DNA of 64,000 nt from Bifidobacterium avesanii (GTDB lineage: Bacteria; Actinomycetota; Actinomycetes; Actinomycetales; Bifidobacteriaceae), in contig NZ_WBSN01000010.1 in NCBI RefSeq assembly GCF_009299475.1, forward strand, positions 34,701 to 98,700, in the 5' to 3' direction. Position numbers and translations under genes: made by a program. Positions 7,878-15,782 of the stretch are shown one piece after another. The notes under the pieces were generated by a model that was not told where the DNA came from, searched no databases, and saw only the letters and a list, made by a program, of their open reading frames with translations. How positions within the stretch are numbered: position 1 is the stretch's first letter; every line of letters starts with the position of its first letter.

Positions 7878-9446
7878 TCACTTCTGGTTCAGCCCGAACA
7901 GGCGCTCGACGACGCGGTCGTCGCCCTCGTACGGCACGTGGCGGTTGCGGTCCTTGATCCAGCGCTCGTTGCCCTTGCCGATGAGCAGCAGCACGTTGAA
8001 GTGGTCGGCGTGCGCGCGGGCGTCGTACACGGCGTTGGTGATGGCGGTGGAGCGGTCGGAGATGACCGTGGACGCCACGTTCGGGTCCGTGATGTAGCCC
8101 TGCATCTCCATGCAGATGTCGATGAACGGCTCGGTGTTCGTGTCCTCGGCGGTGAACACGAAGTTCGCGATGCGGTGCTCGGCCGCCTCGACGATCTCCT
8201 TGCGGCGGTCGAAGGCCTTGTCGCCGGCGGATCCGGTGACCAGCGTGATGCGCGGGTCCCTGTCCCCGTAGCGCTCGTAGACGAAGTCGATGAGCGCGGT
8301 GACGGACGCGAAGTTGTGCGCGTAGTCGACGATGGCGACGGTGTTCGACTGCGGGTCCTCGAAGCGCTCCATGCGTCCGGCGACGGTGACCGCCTCCAGC
8401 GCGTGCAGGGCCTTCGCGTCGTCCAGTTCCACGCCGGCGGCATGCGCGATGGTGACGGCGGCCGCCGCGTTGGCGTAGTTGAAGTCGCCGTCCATGGACA
8501 GGCGGAAGTCGCCCAGTTCCACACCGTCCGAGGCGAGGCGGTACTGGGCGTGCGCGGCGTCGGCGGGCCAGGCGACCGTGTCGGCCGGGGTGCCGACGCC
8601 GCGCCCGTCGTTGTGCAGCGCGAACGTGGCGACCGGCACGCCCGCGGCGGCGGCGTCCTCGCGGATCAGGTCGGCGTGCGCGCAGTCGGCGCCCAGCACG
8701 AGCTTGCGGCTGTTGTACGTGATCTGGCGCTTGCAGTCGAGGTAGTCCTCGAACGAGGGGTGCTCGATCGGGCTGATGTGGTCGGGGGAGATGTTGAGGA
8801 ACGCGCCCACGTCGAACGTGAGGCCGTACACGCGGTCCACCTTGTACGCCTGCGAGGAGACCTCCATGACGAGGTACTTCATGCCGTTGTCCGCGGCCGT
8901 GCGCATCATGCGGAACGCGTCGAGCGACTCCGGCGTGGTGAGGTCGGATTCGGCGTAGGTGCGCCCGTCGAGGCAGTTGTCCACCGAGGAGAACAGCGCG
9001 GCTTTGCCGTCGGACGCGGCGTTGAGGATGGCCTGCGTGAAGTAGGCGGTGGTCGTCTTGCCCTTGGTGCCGGTGATGCCCACCACGGTCAGCTCGTCCT
9101 GCGGGCGGCCGAAGAACTCGGCGGACAGCAGGCTCATGGCGCGGCGCACGTCGTCCACGATGAGCCCGGGGGCCTTCGTGGCGGAGGAGAAGTCGGTTTC
9201 GGCCACGTAGACGGCCAGACCCTTCTCGTCCACGCCGTCGAGGTATTCCGCCTTGAAATTGCCCTTGCAGAACAGCAGCGAGCCCTCGGACACCGTGCGG
9301 GTGTCGTACGTGACGTCCGTCACCGGGGCGTCGGCCGCGTCCCCGAGACGGTTGGGGTCCAGCGTCCACACGTCCCCGCGGATGATCTCCCGCAGCAGAT
9401 GGTGCTTGCCCAGCAGCGCGGCCGCCGAAGCCAGAGTCAGTGCCAT
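7878..9446 (-). CDS. murE: UDP-MurNAc-tripeptide synthetase MurE, non-DAP type
   Basis: A 522-residue Mur ligase that adds the third residue to UDP-MurNAc-L-Ala-D-Glu in the cytoplasm. It shows the P-loop GTKGKTT (126-132), the MEVSSQA and NISPDHI motifs, and DYLDCKR, which carries the usual carbamylated lysine. The specificity loop reads AEDTNTE (433-439) rather than the DNPR of DAP-adding enzymes. Its overall similarity is to lysine-type MurE of streptococci (DDPN), which fits the L-Lys or L-Orn wall of bifidobacteria. The ATG at 9446 has AGGAAAGGA upstream and is preferred over the longer frame to 9497. It is followed by femABX. Confidence 0.93.
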   Translation of the reverse strand: MALTLASAAALLGKHHLLREIIRGDVWTLDPNRLGDAADAPVTDVTYDTRTVSEGSLLFCKGNFKAEYLDGVDEKGLAVYVAETDFSSATKAPGLIVDDVRRAMSLLSAEFFGRPQDELTVVGITGTKGKTTTAYFTQAILNAASDGKAALFSSVDNCLDGRTYAESDLTTPESLDAFRMMRTAADNGMKYLVMEVSSQAYKVDRVYGLTFDVGAFLNISPDHISPIEHPSFEDYLDCKRQITYNSRKLVLGADCAHADLIREDAAAAGVPVATFALHNDGRGVGTPADTVAWPADAAHAQYRLASDGVELGDFRLSMDGDFNYANAAAAVTIAHAAGVELDDAKALHALEAVTVAGRMERFEDPQSNTVAIVDYAHNFASVTALIDFVYERYGDRDPRITLVTGSAGDKAFDRRKEIVEAAEHRIANFVFTAEDTNTEPFIDICMEMQGYITDPNVASTVISDRSTAITNAVYDARAHADHFNVLLLIGKGNERWIKDRNRHVPYEGDDRVVERLFGLNQK

Positions 9447-9561
9447 GTTCGTCCTTTCCTGCGCGCCTGCCGCGCGCCGCATGCGTTCCAGATTCAATGG
9501 TAAGCCGTAAGCCGCCGCGGGCTGGCCGTCCGCCCCGCGCCCGCCGTGGCCGGCGCGCCCG

Positions 9562-10326
9562 TCACAGCCAGTCGCCGCGCACCGGGGTGCGGCCGCGGGA
9601 GGAGAGCCACTCGTTGAACGAGTCCCGCCAGTCGGCGTAGGCGGCGTGCTGCCACGCCATGAGGTCGCCCAGCGCCAGATGCCCCACCTGCGGGTAGAGC
9701 GTGGCCATGGGCGCGATGAGGTCCACCGCGGCGATGGTGTCCGCCGTGGCGTCGTGGAAGTCGCCGTGCGGCTCCACGCCGTAGTAGAACGTGGTGTCCG
9801 TGAGCGTGCGCTTGCCCTTGCGGCGGGACACCTTGCGGTCGATCACCAGCGGGTCCACCACGAGCAGCTGCTGCGGGGCCACGCCGGCGGCGGCCTGCCG
9901 CTCGTCCAGCGAATCGAGCTTCCAGCGCTTCAGGTCGCCTTCGAGCATGTGCACGTCGAACGGCGCGTTGTAGGCCAGCAGCGGGATGCGGCGGGCCTGC
10001 GCGGCCGCGATGAGCGCGGCGATCGCCTCCACGGCCACGGTCGGCTCCTCGCCGTGCTCCGCCAGAAACTCGTCGGTGAAGCCGTTGACCTCGCTCGCCC
10101 GCGGGTTCATGGGCCGGTGCGGGTTGACGATCCACGAGGCGATCACGTCGCCGGCGTGCCCCTTGGCGGGGTCGCGCAGCACCAGCGTGGCCGACACGAT
10201 CGCGTCGCGCCCGGCGGCGATGCCGGTCGTCTCGGTGTCGAATCCCAAAAGCCAGGAATCCGCCAGCGTGGTGTCCGGATGCTGTTCGCCAACCGACTCG
10301 ATGGCGGAAAGAAGCTCGTCGTTCAT
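9562..10326 (-). CDS. DEDDh 3'-5' exonuclease, DNA polymerase III epsilon-like
   Basis: A 254-residue exonuclease of the DnaQ-like DEDDh family. Exo I is LGFDTETTG, Exo II lies in LLAYNAPFDVHML, and Exo III is GDFHDATADTIAAVD with the conserved His. It degrades DNA or RNA from the 3' end with two metal ions. Actinobacterial members like this are separate from the proofreading domain of the main polymerase, and their exact substrate is unsettled. The ATG at 10326 is chosen because the exonuclease fold starts directly after it; the extra 29 codons of open frame upstream overlap the promoter of the divergent sigma gene. It runs toward murE without overlap. Confidence 0.88.
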   Translation of the reverse strand: MNDELLSAIESVGEQHPDTTLADSWLLGFDTETTGIAAGRDAIVSATLVLRDPAKGHAGDVIASWIVNPHRPMNPRASEVNGFTDEFLAEHGEEPTVAVEAIAALIAAAQARRIPLLAYNAPFDVHMLEGDLKRWKLDSLDERQAAAGVAPQQLLVVDPLVIDRKVSRRKGKRTLTDTTFYYGVEPHGDFHDATADTIAAVDLIAPMATLYPQVGHLALGDLMAWQHAAYADWRDSFNEWLSSRGRTPVRGDWL

Positions 10327-10350
10327 AAGCCCCCACCATAGCCAGTCGGC

Positions 10351-10366
10351 TAGAATACGTGCTGTG
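10351..10366 (+). promoter_or_regulatory. -10 element and leaderless start of the sigma-factor gene
   Basis: TAGAAT at 10351-10356 is followed after 7 nt by the GTG codon at 10364. Transcription would begin at or next to the start codon. No Shine-Dalgarno sequence is present, which supports a leaderless mRNA. Confidence 0.6.
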
Positions 10367-11032
10367 ACTGAAAGCATGGAAGACAAACGACGCCGGTTCG
10401 AGGCCCTCGCCATGCCGGCCGTGGACGCGCTCTACCGTCAGGCCATGCGGCTGACCAACGATCCCGACGACGCGCAGGACTTGGTGCAGGACACGTTCGA
10501 GCGCGCCTTCAAGGCCTTCGACACGTTCAAGGAGGGCAGCAACTTCGAGGCGTGGATGACCACGATCGAGCGCAACGCCTACTTCAACCAGTACGCCAAG
10601 GCGAAGCGCCGCCCGCAGCGCGCCAACGACGAGACCGGCGAATACGACGACTGGGACATCTACGACGCGGCCGAGCACTCGCCGGAGGGCCTGCGCTCCG
10701 CGGAGGACGAGTATCTGGACGCGTTCGCGCCCGAGGAGATCCTCGCCGCGCTCAACAAGCTCAGCCCCGAGCGCCGGCAGGTGTTCATCGACGCGGCGAT
10801 CGACGGCAAGTCGTACCAGCAGGTGGCGGACGAGCAGCACGTGAAGATCGGCACGGTGATGAGCCGGCTCAACCGCGCGCGCACGCAGCTCAAGCGGGAG
10901 CTCGCCTCCTACGCGGCCGCACGCGGGTATCTGCCCGACGGGGATGCGAAGGGAAATACGCCCAAGGGTGAATCCGCCGAACCGCGCGGAAACGGCGATA
11001 ATGGGAAGCGCAAGGGAAAGGAGCAGGCATGA
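10364..11032 (+). CDS. sigH: ECF/SigH-SigR-type RNA polymerase sigma factor
   Basis: A 222-residue group-4 sigma factor. Region 2 is seen in NDPDDAQDLVQDTFERAF and KEGSNFEAWM, and region 4 in LSPERRQVF followed by KIGTVMSRLNRARTQLK. The KEGSN...AW and IGTVMSRL signatures match the SigH/SigR subgroup that controls thiol and oxidative stress in actinobacteria. A lysine-rich tail follows region 4. The GTG at 10364 sits 7 nt after a TAGAAT box; ATG 10376 is the alternative. Its stop overlaps the next gene by 4 nt (ATGA), which points to a coupled sigma and anti-sigma pair. The exact regulon cannot be inferred. Confidence 0.9.
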   Translation: MTESMEDKRRRFEALAMPAVDALYRQAMRLTNDPDDAQDLVQDTFERAFKAFDTFKEGSNFEAWMTTIERNAYFNQYAKAKRRPQRANDETGEYDDWDIYDAAEHSPEGLRSAEDEYLDAFAPEEILAALNKLSPERRQVFIDAAIDGKSYQQVADEQHVKIGTVMSRLNRARTQLKRELASYAAARGYLPDGDAKGNTPKGESAEPRGNGDNGKRKGKEQA

Positions 11033-11361
11033 GCGAGGAGCATGGGACCATGTCGTCCGACGCGCCGTCCGGCTGTTGCCGCACGCACGTGTCCGTGACG
11101 CGCACCACGTCCGTCAGCGGCGACGGCGTGACGCGCACGGAAATCCGCATGACCGAGGTGCGCGGTTCCGTCGCGCGGGACGCGGATGCGAACGCGGCCG
11201 CCGCGGACTGCGGATGCGACTGCTTTGACGTGGAATCGAGCTGCGACAAGGGGGAGAAGGCGATGATCGCCGCGCTGCGGGCCTACCTCAGACCCGATCA
11301 GGCGCCCGAATGCCTCATGGACAAGCTCAGCGCCGTGCTCGACCGGTGCTGCCGCGAGTAG
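11029..11361 (+). CDS. Small Cys-rich protein, candidate anti-sigma partner
   Basis: A 110-residue protein translationally coupled to the sigma gene. Cysteines occur as CC near residue 16, CGCDC about residue 71, SSCDK about residue 80, and PEC plus RCC near the C-terminus. The C-terminal part (AALRAYLRPDQAPECLMDKL) loosely resembles the helical core of RsrA/RshA zinc anti-sigma factors. The canonical H-x3-C-x2-C site is not clear. Position, cysteines and overlap support an anti-sigma role, probably redox-sensing, but the sequence is divergent and the assignment is an inference. Confidence 0.65.
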   Translation: MSEEHGTMSSDAPSGCCRTHVSVTRTTSVSGDGVTRTEIRMTEVRGSVARDADANAAAADCGCDCFDVESSCDKGEKAMIAALRAYLRPDQAPECLMDKLSAVLDRCCRE

Positions 11362-11383
11362 GCCGCGCCGGGCGCAGGTAAAG

Positions 11384-11425
11384 AAAAACCCGCATCCGAT
11401 CTCTTGCGATCGATGCGGGTTTTCG
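11384..11425. terminator. Bidirectional rho-independent terminator
   Basis: The stem AAAACCCGCATC-CGATC pairs with GATCG-ATGCGGGTTTT around TCTTGC. It has A/T tails on both sides and sits between the sigma operon and the convergent bL37-like gene. Confidence 0.9.
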
Positions 11426-11452
11426 CTTTCCTGCCGTGGATACGGCCAAGGA

Positions 11453-11527
11453 TCAGGCGTTCGGCCTCTTGCCGTGGTTGGCGGCCTTCTTGCGACGATC
11501 CTTGCGCTTGCGTCCGCGCATGCCCAT
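11453..11527 (-). CDS. Ribosomal protein bL37-like, 24 residues
   Basis: A tiny basic protein reading MGMRGRKRKDRRKKA, then ANHGKRPNA and TGA. It has the same length and the same ANHGKRPNA ending as I recall for mycobacterial bL37, a small 50S subunit protein of actinobacteria. AAAGGAG sits 8 nt before the ATG, and a strong terminator follows. It is too short for usual gene callers. The next gene on this strand upstream is the aldose epimerase, about 70 bp away. Family identity is from memory of bL37 and was not searched. Confidence 0.8.
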   Translation of the reverse strand: MGMRGRKRKDRRKKAANHGKRPNA

Positions 11528-11594
11528 GATGGACTCCTTTGCTAAGTATGAATAAGCCTACGGGATTATCTCACATGGGGTGGATTTGGGCAAA

Positions 11595-12542
11595 TCAGTC
11601 GACCACGCCGATGCGCACGGCGGTGGAGGCGGATTCGCCGGGCTTGATCACAATGAGGTGCTTGCCCGTGTTGAAGGCGTTGGCGTTGCAGGTCATCGGC
11701 TCGATCGCCACGCCGGCCGGATGCTGGTCGTCGGGCATCACGTCGGCGGTGAAGATCTGCCAGCCGTTGATCGTCTCGTCGCCGGTCACCGCCACCTTCA
11801 TGCCGTCGATGCGGGTGAACGTGGCCACGGCGCTGCCGTCGGCCTCGCGCTCCACGTCGGTCCAGCCGTCGTCGAAGTTGCGGCCCTTGAGCAGCGGGTT
11901 GTCCGTCAGGTCGTACACGCCGGTGGCCGGCTCCTCGCCGGTGGGCACGAGGTTCTCGTCCACGGTCAGGTGCGTGCGGGCCTTGAGGTGCAGGCGGCAG
12001 CGGTCGTTGTCCGCCGTCACCGCGGCGCCGTACGCGTGGCCGCCGTTGGCGATGTACGGGTGGATGCCGAAGCCCCACGGGGCGTCCACGTCGCCGTTGT
12101 TGGCGGCGTTGACCCTGATCTCCAGACCGGCGTCGGTGAGGGTGTAGGTGACGGTCACGGTCAGGTCGAACGGGTAGCTGTTGATGTTCGGCACGCGCCA
12201 GGACAGGGTGACGCTCGACTCGGTGAGCTCCTCCAGCGTCCAGTAGTAGCGGTAGCCGAAGCCGTGCAGCGCGGTGTTGCGGGCGTGCTCGTCGATCGGC
12301 AGCTCGTAGTGCGCGCCCTCGAAGTCGTACTCGCCGCCCTTGATGCGGTTCGGGTACGGCACGAGCACGAAGCCCTGGCAGGTGTTCGACTGCTGCATGT
12401 TCTCGTCGAAGGGCACCACGATGTCCTTGCCTTGGTACTGGACCTTGCGGAACGTGGCCCCGAGCTCGCAGATCACGGCGGAGTAGTCGCCGTGGGTGAT
12501 GGTGAATTGCTTGCCGTAGCGGGCGGCGCGCTGAGTCGTCAT
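11595..12542 (-). CDS. Aldose 1-epimerase (galactose mutarotase-like)
   Basis: A 315-residue beta-sandwich epimerase interconverting alpha and beta anomers of hexoses. Family motifs are PYPNRI, the catalytic-type His in TALHGFGYR, GFGIHPY, and the Glu in GVAIEPMTC near the C-terminus. It resembles the galactose mutarotase group and would feed the Leloir or related routes. The ATG at 12542 follows GGGAGTG; the frame has an earlier ATG five codons upstream without a ribosome site. It is monocistronic. Confidence 0.9.
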   Translation of the reverse strand: MTTQRAARYGKQFTITHGDYSAVICELGATFRKVQYQGKDIVVPFDENMQQSNTCQGFVLVPYPNRIKGGEYDFEGAHYELPIDEHARNTALHGFGYRYYWTLEELTESSVTLSWRVPNINSYPFDLTVTVTYTLTDAGLEIRVNAANNGDVDAPWGFGIHPYIANGGHAYGAAVTADNDRCRLHLKARTHLTVDENLVPTGEEPATGVYDLTDNPLLKGRNFDDGWTDVEREADGSAVATFTRIDGMKVAVTGDETINGWQIFTADVMPDDQHPAGVAIEPMTCNANAFNTGKHLIVIKPGESASTAVRIGVVD

Positions 12543-12752
12543 GCTGATCACTCCCATGGTGCAACGATGCGATTGCTAGATGCGATTGTTACCGCTCACT
12601 ACCTTACCGCGGCCTTCGGTCCCGCCGCGCAGCCCGTCCTGCGTCGGCGGCGTCGACCGGGCGGACGGCGCGGCGGGGGATTGCCGGCGATGCGCGCCCG
12701 GCGGTAGACTGAAGGCGCAGGCGGTCCGCATCAGACAAAGGGGATGGGCGAT

Positions 12753-13052
12753 ATGGCCGGCAGGAAAAAGGACAAGTCACTGATCTATTGGTCGATGAAC
12801 TACAGGGGCAAGCAGCGCCGCACATGGGTGATGCTGCCGATCTGCATCATCCTGTGCATCGTCGCGCCCTTCTACACGGCCAACGAGTACGGCAGCGTGG
12901 TGCCGGGCATCGTGTTCGGCCTGATCCTCATCGCGACGTGGGTGGGGCAGTACCTGTACAACCGCAGGAAGATCGAGGAGGGCGCGGACGACGAGCCCGC
13001 CCAGCAGCCGCAGCCGGGTCCGCAGCAGCCGTTGCAGCCGCCGCGGGCCTGA
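12753..13052 (+). CDS. Small two-TM membrane protein of unknown function
   Basis: A 99-residue protein with a basic N-terminus (MAGRKKDKS), two hydrophobic segments (about WVMLPICIILCIVAPFY and VVPGIVFGLILIATWVGQYL) and a Pro/Gln-rich tail. No family is recognised. The ATG at 12753 is preferred over 12744 because AAAGGGG lies 9 nt before it. ispH follows 120 nt downstream. Confidence 0.7.
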   Translation: MAGRKKDKSLIYWSMNYRGKQRRTWVMLPICIILCIVAPFYTANEYGSVVPGIVFGLILIATWVGQYLYNRRKIEEGADDEPAQQPQPGPQQPLQPPRA

Positions 13053-13172
13053 CGGGGCTCGTTCCTCCGGCCGAAAGCGTTCGCCGGCGCCCTGCCATGC
13101 CGTCGTGCCATACTGGGAATCCGAACAGGGATTCCATACGGAGGTATGGGACGACGCGGGAAAGGCGGCGGC

Positions 13173-14222
13173 ATGACGGACACGGCCACGGATGGCATGA
13201 GCGCGGGCGGCAAGCGCATCGTATTGGCGGACCCGAGGGGGTTCTGCGCCGGCGTGGACCGGGCCATCCTCACCGTGCAGACGATCCTCAAGGCCGCGGG
13301 GCATAGCGCCGCGGACCGCGCCGTGGCCCGCCCGACGGACCTGCCGCCGGTGTACGTGCGCCGGCAGATCGTGCACAACAAGCATGTGGTGGAGGACCTC
13401 TCGCGTCAGGGCGCGGTGTTCGTGCAGGAGCTGGACGAGATCCCCGACGAGGCCGTGGCCGCGGGCATCCCGGTGGTGTTCTCCGCGCACGGTGTGTCGC
13501 CGACGGTCAAGGCCGAGGCCGCGGCGCGCGGCATGCACATCGTGGACGCCACGTGCCCGCTGGTGAGCAAGGTGCACCGCGAGGTGCTGCGCTTCGTGAA
13601 GGAAGGCTACGAGATCATCTACATCGGCCACCGCGGGCACGACGAGGCGGTCGGCGTGGTGGGGGAGTCGCCCGAGCACGTGCATCTGATCGAGCACGCG
13701 TCGGACGTGGACGGCCTCGAATTCTCCCCGGACGTCAAGCTCGTGCTGCTGAGCCAGACCACGCTGAGCGTGGACGAGACGGCGGACACGATCGCCGCGC
13801 TCAAGGCCAAGTTCCCGTGGATGGCCATGCCGCCGAGCTCGGACATCTGCTACGCCACGTCGAACCGCCAGGCCGCCGTCAAGCTCGTGGCCGAACAGTC
13901 CGACTGCGTGGTGATCGTGGGCTCGGCGAACTCGTCGAATTCCGTGCGGCTCGTCGAGGTGGCGCAGGAGGGACTCGGCGGCCGCGGCAGGGCGCACCGC
14001 GTGGATGACGCCGGCGACCTCGACCCGGCGTGGTTCGACGGCGTCCGGGCGGTGGGCGTTTCCTCCGGGGCCTCGGTGCCGGACGAACTGGTGGGCGGCG
14101 TGGTCGAGGCGCTGCAGCACATGGGGTACACCGGCATGCACGCCGTGGAGACCATCAAGGAGAACATGCATTTCGTATTGCCTGCCGAACTTCGTGCGAC
14201 TGGCAATCGTCGCGCCCGGTAA
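13173..14222 (+). CDS. ispH: 4-hydroxy-3-methylbut-2-enyl diphosphate reductase IspH
   Basis: A 349-residue [4Fe-4S] enzyme for the last step of the MEP isoprenoid pathway, making IPP and DMAPP. The three cluster cysteines are C25 (GFCAGVDRA), C128 (DATCPLV) and C226 (DICYATSNRQ). Also visible are HNKHVV, FSAHGVSP and VGSANSSNS. An upstream in-frame ATG (13146) has GGAGGT touching it with no spacer, so ATG 13173 with AAAGGCGG is chosen. An unusual extra stretch (about residues 44-62) lies between the first cysteine region and VYVRRQIVHNKHVV. Confidence 0.95.
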   Translation: MTDTATDGMSAGGKRIVLADPRGFCAGVDRAILTVQTILKAAGHSAADRAVARPTDLPPVYVRRQIVHNKHVVEDLSRQGAVFVQELDEIPDEAVAAGIPVVFSAHGVSPTVKAEAAARGMHIVDATCPLVSKVHREVLRFVKEGYEIIYIGHRGHDEAVGVVGESPEHVHLIEHASDVDGLEFSPDVKLVLLSQTTLSVDETADTIAALKAKFPWMAMPPSSDICYATSNRQAAVKLVAEQSDCVVIVGSANSSNSVRLVEVAQEGLGGRGRAHRVDDAGDLDPAWFDGVRAVGVSSGASVPDELVGGVVEALQHMGYTGMHAVETIKENMHFVLPAELRATGNRRAR

Positions 14223-14387
14223 GGGGCGCTCCCCTCGCCTGCGGGAAGCTCGTTCGCTTCCCGTTTGGCGGCTCGGCCGCCGACATCGCGCGGCGGAGGT
14301 GTCGCGCGACACGCGTCGGCACAGGAGTAAACTGCCTTTGCGGAACGATCACATTTTTGATGAACGTCTCTGATAAGGGGGTCTGCC

Positions 14388-15692
14388 ATGGCCAATGGCA
14401 AGTCGATGACCGTGGGCGAAATGGTCGCCCTGTTCCTCGCTCCCGACACGCCTCTGCGCGTCGACGCATTCGACGGGTCGCACTTCGGCCCGCAAACCGC
14501 GCGCCTGCATGTGCGGGTCACCAGCTCGCGCGCCATCTACCAGCTGCTCGCCCACCCCAACGAGATCGGCGTCGTGCGCGCGTACGTGCTCGGCGACATC
14601 GACGTGGACGGCATCAGCTACGCCAATCCGTATCCCGTGCTGCGCGGCCTGTTCTCGCTGGCCCGCTACGTGCGCCGCCCGTCCGCGGTGGACGCGGCCC
14701 GGCTCGTCGCCGCGGTGCTGAGCCACGGCTGGCGCACCCCGGACGTGCCGCAGACCGAGGGCCCGAGCAAGTTCGCGCGCATCAAGCGAGGCCTGCTGCC
14801 GCACAGCGAGAGGGCCGACTCGGAAACCGTGAGCTTCCACTACGACATGTCCAACGAGTTCTACGCCGATTTCCTCGGCCCCTCCATGACGTACACCTGC
14901 GCGGTGTTCGAGGACGAGTCCATGAGCCTCGAGGACGCGCAGGCGAACAAGCTGCGTCTCATCCTCGACAAGCTGGGCCTCAAGCCCGGCGAGCGCCTGC
15001 TCGACATCGGCTGCGGCTGGGGTTCCATGGTCGTCACCGCCGCCCGCCGCGGCATCCGCGCCCTCGGCGTGACCCTCTCGAAGGAGCAGGCCGAGTGGGC
15101 CAACGAGTGGATCCGCCGCGAGGGGCTGCAGGACCTCGCCGAGGTGCGCGTGCAGGACTACCGCGAAGTGCCCGAGCACGACTTCGACGGCATCTGCTCG
15201 ATCGGCATGATGGAGCACGTGGGCGTGAAGAACTACCAGAGCTACTTCGAGGAGATGTTCCGGCTCCTGAAGCCCATGGGACGCCTGCTCAACCACCAGA
15301 TCACCATCAGCCACGACAAGCCGGACGGCCGTCCCGGTCAGGACGAGTTCCTCGACCGCTACATCTTCCCCGACGGCGATCTGGGCGCGCCCGGCTTCAT
15401 CGAGTCGTGCATCCACGACGCCGGCTTCAACGTGGTGCATCAGGAGAACCTGCGCCAGCACTACGCGCTCACCCTGCACCACTGGTGCGAGAACCTCGAC
15501 GCGCACTGGGCCGACGCGGTGCGTCAGGTCGGCTTCGAGCGCGCCAAGGTGTGGGGCCTGTACATGGCCGCCTGCGCGCTGAACTTCGAACTCGACGGCA
15601 TCCAGATCCACCAGTTCCTCGCCGTCAAGCCCGACCGCGTGGGGCATCCCGACGGCAAGTGGTATCCGCTGCGCCCGTGGTGGAGGGCGTGA
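14388..15692 (+). CDS. cfa: Cyclopropane-fatty-acyl-phospholipid synthase
   Basis: A 434-residue SAM-dependent methyltransferase that adds a methylene across double bonds of membrane phospholipid acyl chains. The SAM site LLDIGCGWGSMV is at about residue 204, and the N-terminal lipid-binding half includes YDMSNEFYADFLGPSMTYTCAVF. The length is standard. AAGGGGG precedes ATG 14388. It converges on the SDR gene with a terminator between. Confidence 0.94.
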   Translation: MANGKSMTVGEMVALFLAPDTPLRVDAFDGSHFGPQTARLHVRVTSSRAIYQLLAHPNEIGVVRAYVLGDIDVDGISYANPYPVLRGLFSLARYVRRPSAVDAARLVAAVLSHGWRTPDVPQTEGPSKFARIKRGLLPHSERADSETVSFHYDMSNEFYADFLGPSMTYTCAVFEDESMSLEDAQANKLRLILDKLGLKPGERLLDIGCGWGSMVVTAARRGIRALGVTLSKEQAEWANEWIRREGLQDLAEVRVQDYREVPEHDFDGICSIGMMEHVGVKNYQSYFEEMFRLLKPMGRLLNHQITISHDKPDGRPGQDEFLDRYIFPDGDLGAPGFIESCIHDAGFNVVHQENLRQHYALTLHHWCENLDAHWADAVRQVGFERAKVWGLYMAACALNFELDGIQIHQFLAVKPDRVGHPDGKWYPLRPWWRA

Positions 15693-15720
15693 ACTCGTAG
15701 CGCCGCGCCGGCGCATCCGC

Positions 15721-15768
15721 GAACGGCGTCTTCGGGAAGGGCGATGGCCTCTCCCGGAGACGCCGTTT
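15721..15768. terminator. Rho-independent terminator between convergent cfa and SDR genes
   Basis: The stem ACGGCGTCTTCGGGA...AGG pairs with CCT...TCCCGGAGACGCCGT across a 7-nt loop and is followed by TTT. Confidence 0.8.
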
Positions 15769-15782
15769 CGCAAGAACCCCGA

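Noticed and set aside
7659..9503. 614-codon plus-strand open frame
   Set aside because: It is antisense to femABX and murE; the composition is His/Arg/Val-rich as expected from a GC-rich shadow.
12604..12825. 73-codon minus-strand frame opposite the small membrane protein
   Set aside because: The plus-strand frame has a ribosome site and clear hydrophobic segments; the minus frame is Arg/Ala-rich.
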